Origin: an uncultured Methanosarcinales archaeon
GTDB taxonomy: Archaea; Halobacteriota; Methanosarcinia; Methanotrichales; Methanotrichaceae
DNA: 6,247 nt
Direction of reading: 5' to 3'
Assembly: GCA_937864385.1 (NCBI GenBank)
Contig: CALMJN010000006.1
Span: forward strand, 1-6,247
The translations under genes and the position numbers were made by a program. Positions 1 to 4,042 of this stretch are shown piece by piece (positions within the stretch are counted from its first letter, which is position 1; every line of letters begins with the position of its first letter). Below the pieces are notes generated by a model, which saw only the letters and a program-made list of their open reading frames with translations, was not told the origin of the DNA and ran no database searches.

Positions 1-283
1 AGTTCCGAAGTCCGAATGTCGATTCAAGCCCGAATGTGCCAATGCCCAACCGGGCTCGCGGTTCCGAGCCGATTCCCCGCGCCGCCAGGTTCCAGTTGCC
101 GGTCTGCGGGCCGCAGTGGCCCCGGGATACTCGCCAGCGCGGCCATTGAGGCGCTCCTCGCGGTCGCGTACGCCTTCGTCCTGTGCGCCGTCAGCAGGGC
201 TGCCGCCCGTCCTCCAGCGGCCGCCGCGTAGGCGCGGGCGCGTCGCGTTCGCGCCAACCCGATCATCTCGCGGGAGTTTCCCG
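1..283. other. CpG-rich left flank, no confident gene
   Basis: I see no recognisable gene here. An ORF at 16-231 (+, 71 codons) has strongly GC-biased third positions only in its second half (about 124-231), where it encodes a hydrophobic Ala/Leu/Val stretch that could span a membrane. Its first half shows mixed third positions and no ribosome binding site. An 8-base direct repeat CCGAATGT occurs at 12-19 and 30-37. CpG is about twice as dense as in the polymerase or gltX genes by eye count (for example 11 CpG in 121-180 against about 4 per 60 bases in those genes). The stretch may be the tail of a diverged gene, intergenic DNA, or DNA of different origin joined to the contig. Confidence 0.4.
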
Positions 284-391
284 GTGCCCACCGTCCCTCC
301 CAGTGCCGACTTCCTGACCCAGCACGCGAGCATCCTGGTGTTCCTCGTGGCGGTCGTCTTCTTCATGGGGTTCGTCCTTTCGCGGGCGTGA
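284..391 (+). CDS. Possible 35-residue single-pass membrane peptide
   Basis: A GTG codon at 284 opens a 35-codon frame ending in TGA at 389-391. GGGAG at 272-276 lies 7 bases upstream as a plausible ribosome binding site. The product has a short polar N-terminus (about residues 1-14, with Asp9, Gln13 and His14), one hydrophobic helix at about 15-32 (ILVFLVAVVFFMGFVL) and ends Ser-Arg-Ala. Third codon positions are almost all G or C, unlike the other frames here, which supports coding. I do not recognise a family. It could equally be the end of a longer or frameshifted gene, because the same frame is open upstream to about 116. Function unknown. Confidence 0.25.
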   Translation: MPTVPPSADFLTQHASILVFLVAVVFFMGFVLSRA

Positions 392-609
392 CGCTGGCCA
401 GGGGCTGCCCCGACAGATAGACGCCGATGGAATCGATCAGGGACAGGCGGTGCCCCGAGTCCGCCGCCCGCCAGTCCTCGAGTCAGAAGGCCCTTTGCAG
501 CAAGTTCCATCACTTTCCCCCCGCCCTCGCCTCAGCCATTTATCCCCGCCCCGGCCAGAGTTATGCGCGTTCAGGCTACAAACCCGGATGACTTCGGGAA
601 GAGAATGCC
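392..609. other. Leader region upstream of the polymerase gene
   Basis: No gene is supported. All forward frames are poor, and a stop in the polymerase frame at 589-591 fixes the first possible start at 610. The stretch changes from CpG-rich DNA on the left to pyrimidine-rich DNA (about 505-550) that carries a TATA-like site. The bases GGGAAGAG at 596-603 can serve as a weak ribosome binding site for the ATG at 610. An ATG at 605 lies in another frame. Confidence 0.45.
537..546 (+). promoter_or_regulatory. Weak TATA-like element before the polymerase gene
   Basis: CATTTATCCC is the only AT-rich hexamer-like element in an otherwise GC-rich leader. An archaeal TATA box here would place the start of transcription about 25 bases downstream, near 565-570, giving a leader of roughly 40 bases to the ATG at 610. 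No clear BRE purine tract precedes it, so this is a weak inference. Confidence 0.25.
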
Positions 610-2667
610 ATGTGGATCTTCGACAGCTACTGCAAGGGGGCAGTGCACCTCTGGGCCAGGGATAGGGGGCTTGTCCGAGCTGCCGCGGTGCAGCCTCCCT
701 CCTTCTATCTCTACCTGCCCGACCCCGCCTCCCACCGGGGGATGATCGAGGCCCTGGAGGGCCTCTACCGCCTGGAGGAGGCCTCCTTTTCCACCATCTA
801 CGGCCGGCGGGAGGGCTACCAAATCTATGCCGACCGCAGTGTGGCGGAGAAGATCGAAGTGCAGACCCGCTACGCGGCAGAGCTATACAATGTGGACATA
901 AGAAGGGACCAGCAGTACCTGGCGGAGAGAGACATCTTCCCCTGCGGCGAGAAGGACGAGTCCCGCTTCTCTCCCGACTTCGCCTCGCCCCTGCGAGAGA
1001 TGAGGCTGCACTTCTCCGGAGATCCGCTGCGCCGGAGGGAGATATCCGGTGTGGATCTGGCCTGGGGAGAGGCAGAAGAGAAGCTAGGGCCGGACGAGAT
1101 TGAAGAGAGGAGCCAGCGCCGTCTGGAGGGAGGGGAGAGGTGCATTATATCCGATCTGATGGAACTCTTACGCCTTCACGATCCCGATGTGCTTCTGGTG
1201 GACCGGGGCGACCTCTGGGTGCCTCTTCTGGTGGCCAAGGCGGCCAGGCTGGGGGTGGAGGAGCATATCAGCCGGAGCGGCGGCTTTAGGCGCATGGCCG
1301 CCAGATCCTACTGGAGCTACGGCCGGGCCAACCACAAAGACATGGCCCTCATCCCCGAGGGCAGGATACTGATAGACACAGCATCCAGCTTCGCCTACCG
1401 CGAGGGTGGCCTGCAGGGCATATTGCTCGCATCCCGCCTCTCCGGCCTGCCCCCCAACCTCGCCGCCCGCTTCACCCCCGGCACCCTCATCTCCTCCTAT
1501 GAGGTCTACGAGGCCCTGAGGCGGGGCCTGGCGGTTCCCTTCCGGAAGAGGGATGCGGAGAGCGTTCGGGAGATATCCGACCTGCGGCGCTCCGACCGGG
1601 GAGGCATGATCTTGCAGCCCGAGCCCGGGCTCTATGAGAAGGTGAGCCAGATCGATTTCACCTCCCTCTACCCCTCCATCATCGTCAAGCACAACCTCTC
1701 CCCCGAGACGCTCCGCCATCCGGAGAAAAGGGGATTTTTGAGCGGCATCATCTCCCCCCTGCTACAGCTGCGCATAGAGATGAAGCGGCGGAAGAAGTTG
1801 GACAGCACTTACGCCGGACAGGATGCCATATTGAAGTGGATGCTGGTCACCTGCTTCGGCTACACCGGATACCGCAACGCCAAGTTCGGCCAGATAGAGG
1901 TGCACGAGAGGATCACCGCCATCTCCCGGGAGCTTCTCATGCAGATCAAGGAGTTGGCGGAGGGGATGGACCTGGAGGTCTTGCACGGCATCGTAGACTG
2001 CCTCTGGGTCAAGGGCACCGGAGACGGGGCGGCGACGGAGAAATTCAAGCAGGCGGTGGAGGAGCAGACCGGCATTCTCACGGAGAAGGAAGACTACCAA
2101 TGGATCGTCTTTCTGCCTCTGGCGGACGGTGGCGGGGCCTACAACCGCTACTTCGGGCGGCTGACATCAGGCGGGGTCAAGGTGCGGGGGGTGATGGCCA
2201 GGCGGGGCGACACCCCTCCCTATGTAGCCCGGATGCAAAAGGAGATCTTCCAGCTGCTAGCGGCTGCCGTCAACGCCGAGGAGCTGCAGAAGGTCGAGCC
2301 AATGGCCCGCCAGATCCGGGAGCGATATCGGGAAAGCCTTCCGGATGCACAGCCAGGGGAGATGGTCATCCGTCGGCGGGTGGGCCGAACCGTCTATTCC
2401 CGCCGCTGCGCCGAGGCCTCGGCGATAAAGGCGCACCAGAAGCTGGGGCTGCACCTGGAGCCGGGAATGGAGATGGGATATGTGGTGGTTGATGCCGGAA
2501 GCTGGGAGGTGGCGGCGGAGGAGACGGCAGAGAATTTCGATGTCAGGCATTACTCTGGACTGCTGGACAGGGCCTGGCGAGAGGTGGCTTATGTATTCGG
2601 GCCAGAGGAGGCCCCTCTTGCTGGAGGAGGGCTTCAGACCAGAGAGGCGACCTGGGGCAGGCTTTGA
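610..2667 (+). CDS. Family-B DNA polymerase homolog with degenerate active sites (PolB2-like)
   Basis: This 685-residue protein aligns by eye with archaeal family-B DNA polymerases along its length: N-terminal domain (1-125), exonuclease-like domain (128-300), linker with AVPFRKRDAE (308-317), palm/fingers (349-470) and thumb (about 526-660). Motif A is intact, DFTSLYPSII at 349-358, with catalytic Asp349. Motif B keeps Lys409 but reads KWMLVTCFGY (409-418) where active enzymes have an Asn-Ser pair and a Tyr before the Gly. Motif C reads HGIVDCLW (459-466): Asp463 fits the second Asp of the usual DTD, but Ile461 replaces the first. The KKxY-type element is YNRY (511-514). All three exonuclease motifs lack their acidic residues: Ser-Gly-Asp at 136-138 for DxE, Trp203 in ExoII, Thr292 in ExoIII. 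This pattern matches the PolB2-like archaeal clade described as apparently inactivated; members in Sulfolobales have been linked to translesion synthesis. I infer an accessory replication or damage-tolerance role, not a proofreading replicase. ATG 610 is the first start after the in-frame stop at 589. The 3' end overlaps the convergent regulator gene by 34 bases. Confidence 0.9.
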   Translation: MWIFDSYCKGAVHLWARDRGLVRAAAVQPPSFYLYLPDPASHRGMIEALEGLYRLEEASFSTIYGRREGYQIYADRSVAEKIEVQTRYAAELYNVDIRRDQQYLAERDIFPCGEKDESRFSPDFASPLREMRLHFSGDPLRRREISGVDLAWGEAEEKLGPDEIEERSQRRLEGGERCIISDLMELLRLHDPDVLLVDRGDLWVPLLVAKAARLGVEEHISRSGGFRRMAARSYWSYGRANHKDMALIPEGRILIDTASSFAYREGGLQGILLASRLSGLPPNLAARFTPGTLISSYEVYEALRRGLAVPFRKRDAESVREISDLRRSDRGGMILQPEPGLYEKVSQIDFTSLYPSIIVKHNLSPETLRHPEKRGFLSGIISPLLQLRIEMKRRKKLDSTYAGQDAILKWMLVTCFGYTGYRNAKFGQIEVHERITAISRELLMQIKELAEGMDLEVLHGIVDCLWVKGTGDGAATEKFKQAVEEQTGILTEKEDYQWIVFLPLADGGGAYNRYFGRLTSGGVKVRGVMARRGDTPPYVARMQKEIFQLLAAAVNAEELQKVEPMARQIRERYRESLPDAQPGEMVIRRRVGRTVYSRRCAEASAIKAHQKLGLHLEPGMEMGYVVVDAGSWEVAAEETAENFDVRHYSGLLDRAWREVAYVFGPEEAPLAGGGLQTREATWGRL

Positions 2668-3059
2668 GCTATGGCTGGGTACTGGCCGGACAGGCTTCGC
2701 CCGATGGCTGCATCAAGCTCATCCATCCGGAATGGTTTGTTGATAAAATCGTCTGCGCCGGCATCATAGCAGAGATCGCGGCACAGGTCGGGCTCAAGAG
2801 ATGTCAGCACTATGATCTTGGGGCCCAGGGACCAGCGCTCCCGAATGAGCCTGGTGGCCTCGATCCCGTCCATCTCCGGCATCTCTATGTCCATGAGCAC
2901 CAGATCGTAAGGCTGCTCTTCCAGTGCCGCCAAAACCTCCCGTCCGCTGACGGCGGTATCAGCCTGCAGGCCCAGCCTCTTGAGCATGACCAGAGCCATC
3001 TTCTGATTCACCGGGTTGTCCTCGGCCAGGAGGATATGGGGAGATGATCCGGGCAGCAT
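2634..3059 (-). CDS. Stand-alone response regulator receiver (REC) domain protein
   Basis: This 141-residue protein is essentially one CheY-like receiver domain. It has the acidic pocket Glu13-Asp14 (ILLAEDNPVNQ), phospho-acceptor Asp57 within LMDIEMPEMDG, Thr86 (VLTS) and Lys108 (NKPF), so all residues needed for phosphoryl transfer and switching are present. Residues 124-141 form a short tail with no output domain. It should receive phosphate from a histidine kinase encoded elsewhere; no kinase lies in the window. The EDNPVNQK and MDIEMPEMDG sequences are typical of receivers attached to hybrid kinases, so it may descend from one. ATG at 3059 is the only good start; the frame runs upstream to a TAA near 3118 without ATG or GTG. 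No ribosome binding site is visible, and a TATA-like element lies about 27 bases upstream, which suggests a leaderless transcript. It overlaps the 3' end of the polymerase gene tail to tail. Confidence 0.88.
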   Translation of the reverse strand: MLPGSSPHILLAEDNPVNQKMALVMLKRLGLQADTAVSGREVLAALEEQPYDLVLMDIEMPEMDGIEATRLIRERWSLGPKIIVLTSLEPDLCRDLCYDAGADDFINKPFRMDELDAAIGRSLSGQYPAIAQSLPQVASLV

Positions 3060-3082
3060 AGTATAGCTTACTAGGACTTTCT

Positions 3083-3096
3083 GGTATAAGAATTTT
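3083..3096 (-). promoter_or_regulatory. TATA-like promoter for the response regulator
   Basis: On the minus strand the run reads AAAATTCTTATACC, an A-rich BRE-like stretch followed by TTATA. Its centre is about 26 bases upstream of the start codon at 3059, which is the archaeal TATA-to-start-of-transcription distance. Transcription would therefore begin at or next to the ATG. The absence of any Shine-Dalgarno sequence agrees with a leaderless mRNA. Confidence 0.4.
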
Positions 3097-3100
3097 TCTT

Positions 3101-3117
3101 GTGTAATTAATTTTTGA
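3101..3117 (+). promoter_or_regulatory. AT-rich candidate promoter facing right
   Basis: TAATTAATTTTT lies in the most AT-rich part of the window, between divergent genes. A TATA element centred near 3107 would start transcription around 3130-3140, next to the ATG at 3139. It could drive the ORF at 3139, or a long leader reaching the Nudix start at 3493. The region is AT-rich enough for such a match to arise by chance. Confidence 0.3.
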
Positions 3118-3372
3118 GATTACCATTAAATTCTTAAAATGATATGCATAAAGCTCATTAGGAAAGAATTGCGGCTCTCTGAGGAGGAAATCAATAATTT
3201 ACTTAAGACGAATTCAAATAAAATTATAGATTTTTGGCGAAAGATGAAGAAGCTTAGACGAGTCGATCTTCGGAGGCTTTGTAAAAGAAAGAACATTTAC
3301 GCCCGCCTTCTTGGAGGATGGAAGCAGCAGACCACAGCAGCGGCATCAGGGCGAAGCAGCGAGAAAAATCGT

Positions 3373-3426
3373 CAAAGGCCGATTGGATGCTTGGGTAGGG
3401 AGGGATGGTGCAGCAATCGACCTTTG
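3373..3426. repeat. 13-bp inverted repeat with G-rich loop, upstream of Nudix gene
   Basis: The left arm CAAAGGCCGATTG (3373-3385) matches the reverse complement of the right arm CAATCGACCTTTG (3414-3426) at 12 of 13 positions. The one difference is a C-A mismatch in a plus-strand RNA but a G-U pair in a minus-strand RNA. Inside the stem a further TGC/GCA pairing is possible (3388-3390 with 3410-3412). The loop holds GGGTAGGGAGGGATGG (3393-3408), three G-triplets plus a G-pair. The right arm ends 66 bases before the Nudix ATG. It could be a leader element, a small RNA or a mobile-element remnant; the sequence alone does not decide. Confidence 0.5.
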
Positions 3427-3477
3427 CCGTATTCTGGACCGGCTTTGGTCGTAGATAAGGCTTTTGGTTGTGGCAGC

Positions 3478-3483
3478 GGAGAT
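3478..3483 (+). promoter_or_regulatory. Ribosome binding site supporting the internal Nudix start
   Basis: GGAGAT lies 9 bases before the ATG at 3493 and matches the archaeal 16S 3' end (complement GGAGGTGAT) over its GGAG core. No comparable site precedes the upstream ATG at 3139. This is a main reason to place the Nudix start at 3493. Confidence 0.45.
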
Positions 3484-3492
3484 CTAAGGGCC

Positions 3493-3960
3493 ATGAAAGA
3501 GAAGAAAGGCATCCGGACGCCGCTGCTGGCTGCAGATGCGGTCATCCTCTTTGAGGGCGGGATTGTGCTGATCCAGAGAGACCGCCCTCCCTATGCCGGC
3601 TGCTATGCCCTGCCGGGAGGCTTTGTGGAGATAGGAGAAAGCGTCGAGGCTGGTGCAATCCGAGAAGCCCGTGAGGAGACCGGCCTGGAGATAGAGCTAT
3701 TGGGGCTGGTGGGCGTTTATTCCGACCCGGGCCGCGATCCACGAGGTCATGTGGTCTCCGCTGCTTTTTTGGCCCGGGGCAGAGGAGAGCTGCTGGCCGG
3801 ATCAGATGCCAGGGCGACTAGTGTCTTTTCCAGGGAGAGACTGCCTTCTCTGGCCTTCGACCATGAAAAGATCATCGCCGACGCCCTGGCCCTGGCGGCA
3901 GCGCTCTCAAAAGAGCCAGAGAGGCAGACAATCAAATTAAAGTATAGTGATGGAAATTAG
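3493..3960 (+). CDS. Nudix hydrolase, ADP-ribose pyrophosphatase-like
   Basis: This 155-residue protein hydrolyses a nucleoside diphosphate linked to another moiety, using Mg or Mn bound by the Nudix box. The box matches the family pattern completely: Gly43, Glu49, Arg57-Glu58, Glu61-Glu62 and Gly64-Leu65 (GGFVEIGES then REAREETGL). It is preceded by the usual YALPGG strand-turn (38-43) and a strand with basic residues (IQRDRPP, 27-33). Downstream, VYSDPGRDPRGHVVS (75-89) resembles the segment seen in ADP-ribose pyrophosphatases and related archaeal enzymes. The substrate cannot be fixed from sequence; ADP-ribose clean-up is the likeliest, other nucleotide sugars or oxidised nucleotides are possible. 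The protein is presumably cytosolic. The length from 3493 fits the family, whereas starting at 3139 would give 273 residues. The gene lies 82 bases upstream of gltX, co-directional, so co-transcription is possible. Confidence 0.88.
   Translation: MKEKKGIRTPLLAADAVILFEGGIVLIQRDRPPYAGCYALPGGFVEIGESVEAGAIREAREETGLEIELLGLVGVYSDPGRDPRGHVVSAAFLARGRGELLAGSDARATSVFSRERLPSLAFDHEKIIADALALAAALSKEPERQTIKLKYSDGN
3931..3946 (+). promoter_or_regulatory. Possible gltX promoter inside the Nudix 3' end
   Basis: ATCAAATTAAAGTATA is an AT-rich block in the last codons of the Nudix gene, with an A-rich BRE-like part and TATA. It would start transcription near 3965-3970, about 75 bases before the gltX ATG and just at the tandem hairpins. 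It may give gltX its own promoter in addition to read-through from the Nudix gene. The call is weak because coding sequence constrains these bases. Confidence 0.3.
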
Positions 3961-3963
3961 CCA

Positions 3964-4014
3964 CCCTCACCGCAGGATGAGGGCTCTGGGGGAGGGCCAA
4001 TCCAATCTTCCCCA
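3964..4014. repeat. Two tandem hairpins between Nudix gene and gltX
   Basis: Hairpin one pairs CCCTCA (3964-3969) with TGAGGG (3978-3983) around an 8-base loop. Hairpin two pairs TGGGGGAG (3987-3994) with CTTCCCCA (4007-4014), 8 pairs including one G-U, around a 12-base loop. They occupy most of the 82-base gap and stop 17 bases before the gltX ribosome binding site. No T-run follows either, so a standard terminator is unlikely. They may be a gltX leader structure, an RNA processing site, or a small palindromic repeat of the kind scattered between genes. Confidence 0.4.
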
Positions 4015-4031
4015 CCCACCCGCCGCCGTTT

Positions 4032-4038
4032 GGAGATG
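4032..4038 (+). promoter_or_regulatory. Ribosome binding site deciding the gltX start
   Basis: GGAGATG lies with its GGAG core 7 bases before the ATG at 4043. The frame is open upstream to a GTG at 3947, but that would overlap the Nudix gene, read through the hairpins and add 32 residues not typical of GluRS. The site therefore supports the start at 4043. Confidence 0.65.
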
Positions 4039-4042
4039 CTTC

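Larger units (their letters stand above)
3139..3492 (+). other. In-frame extension upstream of the Nudix gene: basic hypothetical ORF or structured leader
   Basis: From ATG 3139 the Nudix frame is open for 118 codons upstream of the proposed Nudix start, and the other two forward frames have early stops. The first 58 or so residues look protein-like: Lys/Arg-rich and helical, including LSEEEINNLL and a basic run KKLRRVDLRRLCKRKN. The DNA here is much more AT-rich than the neighbouring genes. Residues 59-118 are low in structure, rich in Gly/Ser/Gln, and overlap a strong inverted repeat, which suggests non-coding DNA. Nudix enzymes do not normally have such an extension. Possible readings are a remnant of a small gene fused by loss of its stop, a genuine extended Nudix protein, or an untranslated leader. 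No ribosome binding site precedes 3139. I recognise no family. Confidence 0.35.

Noticed and set aside
363..450. Minus-strand segment encoding LSLIDSIGVYLSGQPL, protein-like in appearance
   Set aside because: It has no start codon or ribosome site, continues upstream into unstructured sequence, and overlaps a forward frame with better coding bias.
1..510. Minus-strand frame open from ATG at 510 to the left edge, about 170 codons
   Set aside because: Its product is Arg/Gly/Ala-rich without domains, its third positions are not biased, and long open frames occur by chance in such CpG-rich DNA.
1168..1719. Minus-strand 183-codon frame opposite the polymerase gene
   Set aside because: It is an antisense shadow of a GC-rich gene with no recognisable domain.
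1836..2492. Forward 218-codon frame inside the polymerase gene
   Set aside because: It is a Gly/Arg-rich shadow of the polymerase frame, which carries all the motifs.
3393..3408. Full four-tract G-quadruplex
   Set aside because: Only three G-triplets are present; the fourth run is a G-pair, so I report it only as a G-rich loop.
3300..3490. tRNA or C/D-box RNA gene in the Nudix leader
   Set aside because: No T-arm consensus, no cloverleaf, no CCA-type acceptor pairing and no paired C and D boxes were found.
3947..4042. GTG at 3947 as the gltX start
   Set aside because: It would overlap the Nudix gene, translate the hairpin region and add 32 residues unlike GluRS; ATG 4043 has a good ribosome site.
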